Below, in pieces: positions 41,705-50,840 of a stretch of 64,000 nucleotides of DNA. Below the pieces are notes generated by a model. The model was not told the DNA's origin and made no database searches. It saw only the letters and a program-made list of their open reading frames with translations. This DNA is from JAGVPT01 sp963827085 (GTDB lineage Bacteria > Bacteroidota > Ignavibacteria > UBA10030 > UBA8401): the NCBI GenBank assembly GCA_963827085.1, contig CAWGZY010000001.1:62001-126000 (forward strand), written 5' to 3'. Every line of letters begins with the position of its first letter. The first letter of the stretch is position 1. The position numbers and the translations under genes are program-made.

Positions 41705-43333
41705 ATGAGGCGTCTTGTCTGCAGTCTTCTCTCGGTCGCAGCATTCATCGTTACCAGCCTTGCGCAGCCGGTGCCGGAAAAAATCGACACGGCAGTGATC
41801 GCGAAAATAAGAAGCGAAGGAATGAACAATTCGAAAGTGATGGAAACTCTCAGCTACCTCTCGGACGTCTACGGCCCCAGGTTGACCGGCTCACCGGAAT
41901 TCAAAGAAGCGGCGGAATGGGCGAAAAAGAAGCTGGAAGAAATAGGTTTACAAAATGTTGCCTTTGAGATGTGGAAGTTCGGCAAAGGTTGGTCGATGAA
42001 AAATTTTTCGGCTGAGATGACCGAGCCACGCGTTCTTCCTCTTATTGCGTACCCGAAAGCGTGGTCTCCCTCTACGAAAGGAACAGTGAACGGTTATGCA
42101 GTGTACCTTGATGCAAAAACAGACGATGACCTGCAGCAATACAAAGGGAAATTAAAGGGTGCAGTTGTCTTCACGAGTGAGCCGCGAGAGTTGAAGGCGC
42201 ATTTTACCCCCGACGCCGATCGATTAACCGATGAGGATTTATTGAAACTGGCAAACGCCGATATGCCGAGAGGCCGCGGCCGTGTCGGAAGGAGGGACAC
42301 CGCTGCATTTCGCCTTCTCAGAGAGCGTTCTGCCCAGGCAAGAAAGAGGATGGAATTTTGCCAGCAGGAAGGTGCGTCGGTTGTTGTCGAAACATCGCAG
42401 GGAGACGATGGAACGCTGTTCGTTCAAAGCGCGACGGTGCCTCAACCCGTGAACTCGCCGATGGACAGGAGAATTAATCCATACGACGAGGATGCCCCGA
42501 AAATCCCCGTTCAGATTGTTGTTGCCGCGGAACACTACAATCGCATGGTCAGGATGATTCAAAAAGGTAGCCGCGTCAAATTGGCAATCAATCTCGAAGC
42601 AGAATTTTATGACAACCAGCCGGGGATGAACATTGTCGGGGAAATTCCCGGCACGGATTTGAAAGATGAGGTCGTGATGATCGGCGGGCATTTCGATTCA
42701 TGGCACGGAGCCACCGGTGCGACGGACAACGGCACCGGCTCGGCATCGTGTATTGAAGCCATGCGCATTTTGACGATGCTCAGGGTGAAACCGCGCCGGA
42801 CCATCCGTATTGCTTTGTGGGGGGGAGAAGAAGAAGGTCTTCTCGGCTCGAAGGAATATGTGGCCCGCCACTTTGGACATCGAGATACAGCCCAGGGGGG
42901 TACGTTCGGCGAGATCATGAAAAAGACGGAGTATGAAAAATTGTATGTGTATTTCAATAACGACAACGGCACCGGCAAAGTACGCGGAGTCTATATGCAG
43001 GGAAATGAGGCGGCACGCCCGATCTTCAGAGCGTGGCTTGGGCCGTTTGCCGATATGGATGCATCAACCCTGACGATTGAGAACACCGGCGGCACCGACC
43101 ACCTTTCCTTTGATGCAATCGGTCTTCCCGGATTTCAATTCATTCAGGACAACATCGATTATGAGACGCGGACGCATCACTCGAACATGGACGTGTTCGA
43201 CCGTGTTCAGGAAAACGATTTGAAACAGGCGTCGGTAATCATGGCAGCGTTTGCTTACGATGCTGCGATGCGTGAAGGGAGTTTTCCACACAAGCCGATC
43301 CCCCAAGCGGGCGGATCAAGGGCACCGTTTTAA
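41705..43333 (+). CDS. M28-family zinc peptidase with PA domain
   Basis: This 542-residue exported protein (signal peptide MRRLVCSLLSVAAFIVTSLAQ) starts with the lid/helical domain and holds an inserted PA-type segment (GYAVYLDAKTDDDLQQYKGK). In the catalytic part GGHFDSWHG, GATDNGTGSASCIEAM and WGGEEEGLLGSKEY provide the ligands and catalytic glutamate of the two-zinc M28 aminopeptidases. NTGGTDHLSFDAIGLPGFQF carries the closing Asp/His region. Family members remove N-terminal or dipeptide units outside the cytoplasm. It starts 33 bases after the helicase gene but need not belong with it. No T9SS domain is present. Confidence 0.9.
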   Translation: MRRLVCSLLSVAAFIVTSLAQPVPEKIDTAVIAKIRSEGMNNSKVMETLSYLSDVYGPRLTGSPEFKEAAEWAKKKLEEIGLQNVAFEMWKFGKGWSMKNFSAEMTEPRVLPLIAYPKAWSPSTKGTVNGYAVYLDAKTDDDLQQYKGKLKGAVVFTSEPRELKAHFTPDADRLTDEDLLKLANADMPRGRGRVGRRDTAAFRLLRERSAQARKRMEFCQQEGASVVVETSQGDDGTLFVQSATVPQPVNSPMDRRINPYDEDAPKIPVQIVVAAEHYNRMVRMIQKGSRVKLAINLEAEFYDNQPGMNIVGEIPGTDLKDEVVMIGGHFDSWHGATGATDNGTGSASCIEAMRILTMLRVKPRRTIRIALWGGEEEGLLGSKEYVARHFGHRDTAQGGTFGEIMKKTEYEKLYVYFNNDNGTGKVRGVYMQGNEAARPIFRAWLGPFADMDASTLTIENTGGTDHLSFDAIGLPGFQFIQDNIDYETRTHHSNMDVFDRVQENDLKQASVIMAAFAYDAAMREGSFPHKPIPQAGGSRAPF

Positions 43334-43346
43334 ATATCCGAAGAAT

Positions 43347-43376
43347 CGCGCGCGCAAAGACGCAAGGCCGCAAAGG
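43347..43376. repeat. Fragment of the CGCAAAGACGC hairpin family
   Basis: CGCGCGCAAAGACGCAAGGC then CGCAAAG matches the arm motif of the intergenic hairpin elements; about 30 bases further on a degraded partner (AAGCGTTTGCAACTTCGTG) is visible. It lies between the M28 peptidase and the sirtuin gene. Confidence 0.5.
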
Positions 43377-43457
43377 CTTCATTCTCTTGCACATTTCAAG
43401 CGTTTGCAACTTCGTGTGGAATGTTCGTGGATCTTTCAGTAGCTCATTTCTTCGGTC

Positions 43458-44192
43458 ATGAAAACTATTGTCGTCTTCAGCGGCGCAGGACTTTCTGCGG
43501 AAAGCGGCATCCCGACATTCCGCGACTCCGGAGGGTTATGGGAACAACACCGCATCGAGGATGTTGCTTCACCGGAAGGATGGGAACGCAATAAACTGCT
43601 CGTTCTCAATTTTTACGAGCAGCGCTTTCTCCGCAGCCTTGAATGCCGTCCCAATCCTGCGCACGATGCCATTGCGAAGCTTAGTTCTTTTTTCGAAGTT
43701 GTGAACATTACGCAAAACATCGATACGCTTCTTGAGCGCGCAGGATCGAAAAATGTCTGGCATCTTCACGGGAGAATCGATTATCAAAAGTGTGATCTCC
43801 ATTGTTCGATTCCCGCGTACGCCGATTCCTCATACTCCTGCGATTATCGGGCGCAAATTACTTCCCCCACAAAACTGGGGGACAAATGCCCAAAATGCGG
43901 GAGCCAGCTTCGACCCGATGTTGTCTGGTTTGGCGAAGCGGTCGATATGAAGCAGGAATATTTGGACGAACTCGTAAAGACGGCGGAGATATTCATCGGC
44001 GTTGGAACGTCGGCCCATGTCTATCCGGCGGCAGGCTTGCTTCCGCTCTTCAGGCGAACTCCCCAGAAATTTTTCATCGACCCGCACCCAGCATATGATG
44101 TGCTTGACGGTTTCGAGATTCTGAAGGGAAGTGCGAGCAAACAGTTGCCGAGCTTAGCAGCCAGGTTATTGTCCGCAAACAGTGCAACATAG
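43458..44192 (+). CDS. cobB: NAD-dependent protein deacylase (sirtuin)
   Basis: This 244-residue Sir2-family enzyme removes acyl groups from lysines with NAD. VVFSGAGLSAESGIPTFRDSGG is the NAD-binding signature, and TQNIDTLLERAG and WHLHGRID carry the ribose-binding residues and catalytic histidine. Two Cys pairs (CDLHC and CPKC) form the structural zinc site, and RPDVVWFGE, GVGTSAHVYPAAGL complete the fold. The class III layout without an extra N-terminal tail matches CobB. There is no sign of the Tyr/Arg pair needed to say which acyl group is preferred. It stands ahead of the structured leader of the PorV-like gene. Confidence 0.9.
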   Translation: MKTIVVFSGAGLSAESGIPTFRDSGGLWEQHRIEDVASPEGWERNKLLVLNFYEQRFLRSLECRPNPAHDAIAKLSSFFEVVNITQNIDTLLERAGSKNVWHLHGRIDYQKCDLHCSIPAYADSSYSCDYRAQITSPTKLGDKCPKCGSQLRPDVVWFGEAVDMKQEYLDELVKTAEIFIGVGTSAHVYPAAGLLPLFRRTPQKFFIDPHPAYDVLDGFEILKGSASKQLPSLAARLLSANSAT

Positions 44193-44250
44193 AAGCAGGC
44201 GCCAATAGCAACACTGCCGTCCATTTTCTTATACTGCTCATTTTCTTATC

Positions 44251-44278
44251 TTGACTTTCAAAAGTTTTCCCTTAAATT
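44251..44278 (+). promoter_or_regulatory. Putative promoter of the PorV-like gene leader
   Basis: TTGACT at 44251-44256, a 16-base spacer and TAAATT at 44273-44278 give a moderate -35/-10 match. A start near 44285 would place the whole stem-loop leader (44309-44424) in the transcript. The only evidence is the motif match and its fit with the downstream structure. Confidence 0.4.
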
Positions 44279-44308
44279 TCAGATTAAAGGGACGGAAACT
44301 GATCGAAA

Positions 44309-44424
44309 ATTGTTAGAGGTTGACAAAGTAATTGGCACAGCGAATGTTCCCGGAATACGGGACATGAATTCCTCTCTAACAATGATAACCGAATTTCATC
44401 CGCGAGAGGAAATTCGGTTTTTTT
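44309..44424 (+). promoter_or_regulatory. Structured leader with intrinsic terminator and competing antiterminator (riboswitch/attenuator candidate)
   Basis: ATTGTTAGAG (44309-44318) pairs with CTCTAACAAT (44374-44383), closing a 55-base domain. Inside, TGTTCCCG (44345-44352) pairs with CGGGACA (44358-44364) with one bulged T. Then AACCGAATTTC (44387-44397) pairs with GAAATTCGGTT (44409-44419) and runs into seven Ts: an intrinsic terminator 18 bases before the ATG. AATTCCTCTC (44367-44376) can instead pair with GAGAGGAAATT (44404-44414), which would break both the closing stem and the terminator. This is the logic of an attenuator or an OFF-type riboswitch. I do not recognise the fold as any known class. 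A short regulatory RNA ending at 44424 is the main alternative. Confidence 0.6.
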
Positions 44425-44441
44425 ATTCCTGAAGTGATACG

Positions 44442-45524
44442 ATGAAACTCACGTCAAAAATATCCACGTCAGTTATTCTATGGTGTGTGTGTGCCGCTTC
44501 GGCAAATGCGGGCGATACGTATGTCGCAAAATATGCCGGCGAGTTTATGGCGATCGGCGTCGGCGGACGGGCGCTCGGACTCGGCGGCGCGTATGTCGCC
44601 CTGGCGAACGACGTTACATCGGGCTATTGGAACCCGGCCGGATTAGCACGCATCATGTACCCGGAATTTTCTTTGATGCACGATGCGCAGTTCGGCAGCC
44701 TCGAGAACTATGATTATGCCGCCATTGCTTTTCCGTATGGATCGAACGATACAACCGGCGCAACCGTGGCCGACCAGGATGGCACGAGCCGGCCGGTCGT
44801 GAATTACAACGCGTCGGCATTCGGCATCAGTGTGATGCGGCTCGGTATCGACGGCATCCCCGACACCCGTGCGTTGGATAACGGCGGCGGAGTGTTCAAC
44901 AATCTGGACTACTCTCAGATTACTTTTTTCAACTCCGCCGATTGGGCGGTCTATTTTTCGTATGCCAAACAGTATTCGGAACAACTTTTCTATGGAGCCA
45001 ATCTCAAGCTTATCTACCGCGACCTTGGAGATTTCCATGCCACGGGAATTGGGTTTGACCTTGGCGGAATCTACCAGATGAACCAAAACTTTTCTCTCGG
45101 TGCGAACGTTCAGGACATCACGACGACGCTGATTGCATGGAACGACGGAACGAACGAGCTTATTTCTCCGACACTTAAAATCGGCGGAGCGTACCTTTTT
45201 GAAATATTCGGGGGACGCCTCGGTCCGTCAATCGATACCGATATCATGTTTGAGGGAAGGAAGTTTTCCGCTACCGCGTATCTCGGGCCTGTCAGCTTTG
45301 ACCCGCACGGCGGCGTGGAATTCGACTACAAGAAGACCGTTGCGATTCGTGTCGGCTACGACGATACAAAGAACTTAACACTCGGGGCGGGCATTCATCT
45401 TCGCAAGCTGGATATCGATTACGCGTTTGCGAAATTCAACGGCGATGACCAGCTCGGAAATTCACACCGCATCTCACTCCGATTCATCATTCAAGAAGAC
45501 AAATACAAACGAGGGGCTGAGTGA
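44442..45524 (+). CDS. PorV/PorQ-like outer-membrane protein
   Basis: This 360-residue protein has a signal peptide (ending near ASANAGD) and a beta-barrel body: FMAIGVGGRALGLGGAYVALANDVTSGYWNPAGLAR is the signature opening of the PorV/UPF0164 family, and strands such as LDIDYAFAKFNGDDQLGNSHRISLRFII close the barrel. PorV serves as the shuttle that carries T9SS substrates to the sortase; PorQ and FadL-like relatives exist, so the exact role is open. It fits the two T9SS cargo proteins encoded in this window. It lies behind a terminator-bearing leader, and its stop overlaps the lipoprotein gene downstream. Confidence 0.8.
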   Translation: MKLTSKISTSVILWCVCAASANAGDTYVAKYAGEFMAIGVGGRALGLGGAYVALANDVTSGYWNPAGLARIMYPEFSLMHDAQFGSLENYDYAAIAFPYGSNDTTGATVADQDGTSRPVVNYNASAFGISVMRLGIDGIPDTRALDNGGGVFNNLDYSQITFFNSADWAVYFSYAKQYSEQLFYGANLKLIYRDLGDFHATGIGFDLGGIYQMNQNFSLGANVQDITTTLIAWNDGTNELISPTLKIGGAYLFEIFGGRLGPSIDTDIMFEGRKFSATAYLGPVSFDPHGGVEFDYKKTVAIRVGYDDTKNLTLGAGIHLRKLDIDYAFAKFNGDDQLGNSHRISLRFIIQEDKYKRGAE

Positions 45525-46102
45525 GCGGAACCATCCGGACCGCCGTTGACGGTCTCGAGCAATTCGCTGTTCTTGCCGCCTTCATTTTTTCTTCTTTCTT
45601 CTGTCTTTCATGTTCATCTCTTCAAGAGACGGCGGCTGATCGCCCGACGGTTCACACTGTGGATCATACAGAAAAAACATTCGTGCCAGCGGGGTGGACC
45701 GCTGTCCCGGATGCAGGGAACTCTTCGTCCGCGGAACTCTTCCTCATGAAAAATGACGGCGATGCTGCAATAGTTCTGACGGAACTGAAACCCTCGGCAT
45801 CGGCGAGAAGTCTATTATCGGAAGAAGATGTTTGTGTGCTTGGAAATATTTCAATGCAAAACAAACTCGGATCCGACGGCAACGATCGGAGAATATTGCG
45901 TCTCCCTTCGCCAGTCGATAATGGGAAGGAATTTTGCGTCTACATCTATTCCGAGAATTCCCTTCTCCGGCGCGTCGTAGTGTTTCGCGCGAAATCTAAA
46001 ATCTACGAGGCCGAGCTGCGCCAAAACAGCGAATCTCTTGCACTATCGTCGGTCGTAGACGCTCAAACAGCCTTTGTCAAATCGCTGATGAGAGCGGAAT
46101 AA
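45521..46102 (+). CDS. Probable lipoprotein of unknown function
   Basis: This 193-residue protein has a hydrophobic N-terminus (FAVLAAFIFSSFFCLSC) with CLSCSS as a possible lipid-attachment site. The rest is an alpha/beta domain with no recognised motif: EKTFVPAGWTAVPDAGNSS, ELFLMKNDGDAAIVLTEL, CVYIYSENSLLRRVVVFR and AQTAFVKSLMRAE. The GTG start overlaps the TGA of the PorV-like gene by four bases, so the two are translated together and may work together at the outer membrane. Confidence 0.6.
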   Translation: MSGTIRTAVDGLEQFAVLAAFIFSSFFCLSCSSLQETAADRPTVHTVDHTEKTFVPAGWTAVPDAGNSSSAELFLMKNDGDAAIVLTELKPSASARSLLSEEDVCVLGNISMQNKLGSDGNDRRILRLPSPVDNGKEFCVYIYSENSLLRRVVVFRAKSKIYEAELRQNSESLALSSVVDAQTAFVKSLMRAE

Positions 46103-46185
46103 CCTGTAGACATCCGGCATAGCCGGGGAAGCAGGCATGAAGGGTTTGAGTGCTGGGAAAGATTTTAACTTTATACTGAGAACGG

Positions 46186-48390
46186 CTACTTTGTTTTCAG
46201 GACAAAGACGCCGTTCCAGTCATCGGGGGGCGGGGTATTGAGATAGACCTGCGAACGTTCGATGTACAGCGATGACGGTGAATCGGTGGGGTCGATAACG
46301 AGAGCTTCATTGAATTTTTTAATTGCTTCTGCGAATTGCTTGTGCCTGTATAATTCGAGTCCGCTCAGATATTTTCCCACCGCCGAAATCTTTTTCGCCG
46401 GCACGCTGTCATCCTTGCGTCCGAGAAGCTCAAAGACTTTGATCGGCAATGTTTTTCCTTTCACGACGAGCAAGTCCAGTTCGCGGAAGACGAAATAATC
46501 TTTCACCAATTCCTGCGTTCGCTCGCTTGCCATGATGTACGTTCCATACTCCTTGTTAGCCCCTTCGAGCCTTGACCCCAGGTTGACGCTGTCGCCGATG
46601 ACCGTGTAATCGAATTTCCCAAAGCCGCCCATGTTGCCGACGACCATCTCTCCTGTGTTCAATCCGATGCGAACGTAGACGTTCGGTTTTCCTTCCGCTC
46701 TCCACTTTTCCCTGATCTCCACAAGCTTTTCCTGCATCTCCAGCGCTGCATTGCAGGCATGGAGAGCGTTGTTATCGAGTTCAACGGGGGCGCCCCAAAA
46801 CGCCATCACGGCATCTCCTTCGTATTTGTCGAGTGTGCCGTCGTTCTTGAAAACAATTTCCGTCATGGCGCTCAGGTATTCGTTCAGGACAAGCACAAGC
46901 TCTTCCGGCGGCAGCTTTTCAGAGAACGTTGTAAAGCCGGCGATATCGCTGAAGAGCACACTCAGTTCTTTTCGCTCCCCGCCGAGCTTGAGCTTTTCCG
47001 GATGTGCAATTAACTCGTTCACCACGTGAGGGTTCAGGTATTGACTGAACATCCCTTTGATCATCACCTTTTGTTTTCTCTCCGTCAGGTACTGGTACAC
47101 AGCGCTGCCGACATAATTTGCAAAGACGGCGGCGATCGGCGGGACGACGGGAATGAGCAGGTTATGGCGGGCAAACGCGTAATCCGCCAGAGCAATGATC
47201 GCGTATACCTCAGCACCGATAAAGAGGAGTGCGATTACCTCGAAAATAAATTCGAACTTCGATTTGATCTGTTTGAGCGCTGAGACAACAAGGAAACTGA
47301 GAAGAGAAAATGCCAACGTGTATAACAATTCAACCCACAATTCAGGCCGAACGATAAAATTCTGATGGATCAGCGTTTGCAATGCGTTGGCGTGAATTTC
47401 AACGCCGTACATCAAATTATTATCGGGGTTGTCGCGGTCGGCGATTGATACGGGAAAAATATCCTTCGACTCCGGAAACGTCGGGCCGATCAGGACAATT
47501 TTGTTTTTAAAAATGCCGGATTGGAGGAGTCCGTAATCAGGGTCGTCGAAGGTGTTGATTTCTGTGTGAAGTCTGGCCTCTTCGTTCGTTGTAAATGTCT
47601 TGTCGTCAAGAATGTCTGCAATGTCGAAATGCTTAAATGTTTTGCCCGCGAGGCCGTGAAAGTTTATGAGGATAGAGACGTCGTCATATTTCGGGATCCG
47701 CCGGTCTCCAAGAAGAAATGATGCACCGTCATCTTTGCAGACTGTTGTGGATGGGAGATTTAAATACTTGTTCATCAAAGCGAAGGCAAAGGTCGGGAGG
47801 TATGTGTCTTCTCCCGGGTCTTTCGCGAGCGCTTTGTAGCGCCTATACAAGCCGTCTTCGTCGTTCGGAACATATACAACTCCCACCGAGCTGTCTGCCG
47901 AATAAAAAATACTGTGATAGTTTGCATTCTTCCGTTTGATCGTGACGTTTTCGTCCCGGATTTCGGTTTTTCCGGCAACGACGACGTTTTTGTATTCCTT
48001 GATGGCTTCGCGGAGTTCGTTGTCGTGCTGCGGGCCGTGTGCATCAGGGTCTTCAAACGAAAAGTCGATTCCGATCGCACGGACTCCGGCTCGATTGAGG
48101 TTGCGTATCGCACGGGCATAATAACTTCGGGGAAAGGGGAAATGTTCCGGAACTGTTGCGTCGGATTTATCCGAAACAGTCACGATAACGACGTCGAGCG
48201 AGTCTTCCGAAAAAGGAAGGGGGCCCCGCTTCGCGAACGATTTGTCGATGAAGGAAAGTTTTAGCCGGTCGAAGAAATGGAACTCGAATACCGCATCCTG
48301 CACAAAAACAATCACGAGCAGCGCGATACCGACACTAAGGGAAAGACGAATAAGCCACGGCATCAAGCGTTTGAAGAGTGGCCTGGGCAT
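46186..48390 (-). CDS. CHASE2-domain class III adenylate cyclase
   Basis: This 734-residue membrane protein has an N-terminal anchor, a CHASE2 sensor (about residues 45-360, with AIGIDFSFEDPDAHGP and the GKIVLIGPTFPESKDIF-like stretch), three transmembrane helices (about 355-440) and a cyclase domain (about 475-650). LFSDIAGFTTFSE and DKYEGDAVMAFWGAP carry the metal-binding aspartates; the Lys of DKYEGD and the Thr of FDYTVIGDSVNLGSRLE are the class IIIb adenine-recognition pair. A TPR-like tail follows. The CHASE2 part would face the periplasm. It lies 5 bases after the barrel gene in a block that also has a FecR protein. Confidence 0.92.
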   Translation of the reverse strand: MPRPLFKRLMPWLIRLSLSVGIALLVIVFVQDAVFEFHFFDRLKLSFIDKSFAKRGPLPFSEDSLDVVIVTVSDKSDATVPEHFPFPRSYYARAIRNLNRAGVRAIGIDFSFEDPDAHGPQHDNELREAIKEYKNVVVAGKTEIRDENVTIKRKNANYHSIFYSADSSVGVVYVPNDEDGLYRRYKALAKDPGEDTYLPTFAFALMNKYLNLPSTTVCKDDGASFLLGDRRIPKYDDVSILINFHGLAGKTFKHFDIADILDDKTFTTNEEARLHTEINTFDDPDYGLLQSGIFKNKIVLIGPTFPESKDIFPVSIADRDNPDNNLMYGVEIHANALQTLIHQNFIVRPELWVELLYTLAFSLLSFLVVSALKQIKSKFEFIFEVIALLFIGAEVYAIIALADYAFARHNLLIPVVPPIAAVFANYVGSAVYQYLTERKQKVMIKGMFSQYLNPHVVNELIAHPEKLKLGGERKELSVLFSDIAGFTTFSEKLPPEELVLVLNEYLSAMTEIVFKNDGTLDKYEGDAVMAFWGAPVELDNNALHACNAALEMQEKLVEIREKWRAEGKPNVYVRIGLNTGEMVVGNMGGFGKFDYTVIGDSVNLGSRLEGANKEYGTYIMASERTQELVKDYFVFRELDLLVVKGKTLPIKVFELLGRKDDSVPAKKISAVGKYLSGLELYRHKQFAEAIKKFNEALVIDPTDSPSSLYIERSQVYLNTPPPDDWNGVFVLKTK

Positions 48391-48395
48391 AGATG

Positions 48396-50801
48396 TTAGA
48401 AGTTGATGTGGTAAATCAGGCTGACGTATGAGTCGTTCTTCGAACCGGAGTTGACGATATACTGATACTGAAATGACGCTGTTTGATTCTTCGCAATGGC
48501 GTAGATCAATCCGAGTTCGAGCAACGTGCGTTGAAAATCTCCGAATGTGGGGGCGACGGTACCGGATACCTTCAAAACATCTTGAAACATTTTATACCGG
48601 CCGTTGAGTGTAATCGTCGAGTAGTTTAGCGATGACGATGAAACCACCGTTTTCACAATTCCACCGGTTGTATCATCTGTTACCTTCGGTATCGAGTTCA
48701 AGCTTACAGTGTATCCGATCGAGGACTCAAGCGGAAACGAGTGGACGGTGTTGAGCAAAAGGAACGCGTTAAAGCCTTTGACGTTTTGTTTATTCGCGGT
48801 GTTGTCGGTCTTATTCGAGAGATCGAGGCTCAGTGTCGCGTTGTGTTTGCCCCAATACGAAGAAAAATCGTACGTCGACTGCACGAAGAATCGATTCGTT
48901 GCATCGTTAATCGCCTGCGACGCGTCGGTAGCGTTTGTATCGGCGGGGTTGATCGGGTTGCTCTCACTATTGTTGCCGTAGCCGACCGTAAAATTTGGCA
49001 TATTCGAGGTCGGGTAATACGATACTGAAGCGTTGATATTCTGGTATGTCGTAGTGAGCGCGATAAGACTGCTGTCGGCCAATCGCAGACTGTCGCGTCC
49101 GGCGGTGTTGTTCTGCAGCCGCTCGTAACTGCCGGTCAGGAAGACGCTGTTTCCGACTAACCGAATCCTGTCAAAAACGTTAAAGCCCTTTACGTCCTTC
49201 CTCAGGGCAGATGTTCCCTCGGACGTATAATCTGCGCCGTGATAAATGTACGTCCCCTTCAGATAGTTCCCGAAATAATTGAGTGCAATGCCCGTCTCAT
49301 AGACTAACGCTGTCAGGCCCGGAGGAAGTGGTACAAGATTCTGATTGAGTGTAATGAATTTTGCAAGGTACTTCGTGCCGTATTTTTTCAGGAGATTTTT
49401 AGTGCTGCTGTCCAATTGTGAGGTATCGATACTTGCGTCGGTGAATTCGGGCGCCGATATGTCGACGTTGTCCAAACTATACGACGCCTGCCCTGTCCAT
49501 TCGAAATGATGGTTGTCAAACGCGACAACGGCATCGCTCCCAACGACAACATTTTCCTGCGGTTTGGTCAGAGTATCGGCAGAACCGTAATCGTCCTTTG
49601 ATTTCAAATACGTGAAGCCGAGTTGAAAATTTTCCCCGCTGCCGAAACTGGGCCGAATTGCCGTGAGGTTCCGCTTCAGCGTTGGTGTATAAATCTGTTG
49701 GCTTGAATCAATATCGACTCGACGGATATCTTCACCGCTTGCGTAATCCAAGTTGAACGCGCCGAGGTCCAGGCCCGCGGTGATTCCCCGGACCCGCTTG
49801 CCGTCCATGACTGTGGAAGGCGCGAATCGGGGGTACGCATCGCCAATCCCCAAATTGGCATACTTTGCATCAAGCCCGAGAAAGTAACGATCCTGCGGCT
49901 GCCGCGTGGGATCCTCTTCCGATGTGAGGTAGAGGTTGCCCGTTGTTTTCAAAATGCCATACGTTGCATTGGCATTTGCGTTTAAGCGTCTGTAAGGGGT
50001 AACGTTTCCCTGGACATCTTCATTGCGCCCCTCAGCTTGAGCATTTCCCCAATACTTCACTTGTTCCCCCTCCTCAGCCTGACCGCTAGTTGTGACGTTA
50101 AATGTTCGTTCAATCGTATGGTACGGCGCTCCCGTAGTATCGTAGACGTCGACCCGGAGCGTGTGAATACCCGTTGAGAGATTCTTGGGAAGGGCATCGG
50201 GGGAGACGATCGTCAGGTCGCCTGCGGTGACGGCCATCGACGAAAGGTCGATGTTGTCAACGAATACTTTGGTCCTCTTCCTGTCTACTTCGTTGGGAGC
50301 ATAAACGAATGAAATAGAAATATAAACATCCTCTGGAAGGAGTCGCTCTGACTTATCGGGACTGAGGAATAGAATTTCTTGATCCTTCGGCGATTTTCCC
50401 TCCACCACAATTCGTGTCGGCGTATTCTGCGGATTTTCGAATGGGTAGGTTTCAGAGGCGCCTGCAGACGTTTGCGCAAGCACGTACGCTTCCATAAACG
50501 GCGGTGTCACCTCGTCCTCAGAGATCATCACCGACGCCGTATCGCCTATAATCGGCATTTCAAGAATGCGATATTCCGACTGGCCGAATTGACGGTAGTA
50601 CAGCACAACACGAGCAAGGTCTGTCGATTTTGCCAATTCAACTGCGATACGAAGTGGCATTCCCTCCTTTGCCTGGCCGGGATGTATTGCTCGGATGTAT
50701 GTGTTGATCTGGGAATGAGCTGTGAGCGGAGTGAGAATGATCACGGCAGCAACAAGGCACGTTAAGAGATTTTGGGACGATTTCCTTAGGAGAAAGTCCA
50801 T
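48396..50801 (-). CDS. Large outer-membrane barrel protein sharing a domain with the FecR neighbour
   Basis: About 801 residues from ATG 50801, with a signal peptide (NLLTCLVAAVIILTPLTAHS). Residues 32-148 form a beta domain (EGMPLRIAVELAKS, VTPPFMEAYVLAQTSAG, TYPFENPQNTPTRIVV) that also ends the adjacent FecR protein. A second Ig-like domain follows (SISFVYAPNEVDRKRTKVF). From about 250 on, long runs of alternating residues with aromatic ends (VSLIYHINF at the very end) describe a large outer-membrane barrel, possibly about 24-30 strands. Ligand unknown. The start is weak. The cyclase gene starts 5 bases after the stop, and the FecR gene is upstream. Confidence 0.78.
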   Translation of the reverse strand: MDFLLRKSSQNLLTCLVAAVIILTPLTAHSQINTYIRAIHPGQAKEGMPLRIAVELAKSTDLARVVLYYRQFGQSEYRILEMPIIGDTASVMISEDEVTPPFMEAYVLAQTSAGASETYPFENPQNTPTRIVVEGKSPKDQEILFLSPDKSERLLPEDVYISISFVYAPNEVDRKRTKVFVDNIDLSSMAVTAGDLTIVSPDALPKNLSTGIHTLRVDVYDTTGAPYHTIERTFNVTTSGQAEEGEQVKYWGNAQAEGRNEDVQGNVTPYRRLNANANATYGILKTTGNLYLTSEEDPTRQPQDRYFLGLDAKYANLGIGDAYPRFAPSTVMDGKRVRGITAGLDLGAFNLDYASGEDIRRVDIDSSQQIYTPTLKRNLTAIRPSFGSGENFQLGFTYLKSKDDYGSADTLTKPQENVVVGSDAVVAFDNHHFEWTGQASYSLDNVDISAPEFTDASIDTSQLDSSTKNLLKKYGTKYLAKFITLNQNLVPLPPGLTALVYETGIALNYFGNYLKGTYIYHGADYTSEGTSALRKDVKGFNVFDRIRLVGNSVFLTGSYERLQNNTAGRDSLRLADSSLIALTTTYQNINASVSYYPTSNMPNFTVGYGNNSESNPINPADTNATDASQAINDATNRFFVQSTYDFSSYWGKHNATLSLDLSNKTDNTANKQNVKGFNAFLLLNTVHSFPLESSIGYTVSLNSIPKVTDDTTGGIVKTVVSSSSLNYSTITLNGRYKMFQDVLKVSGTVAPTFGDFQRTLLELGLIYAIAKNQTASFQYQYIVNSGSKNDSYVSLIYHINF

Positions 50802-50840
50802 GGCAGACCGGGAGAAAGGTGAACGATTAATGGCAATAAT

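Noticed and set aside
44320..44348. TTGACA at 44320 as the promoter of the PorV-like gene
   Set aside because: The -10 at the correct distance (AATGTT) is poor, and the box lies inside the paired domain; TTGACT/TAAATT at 44251-44278 fits better with the leader structure.
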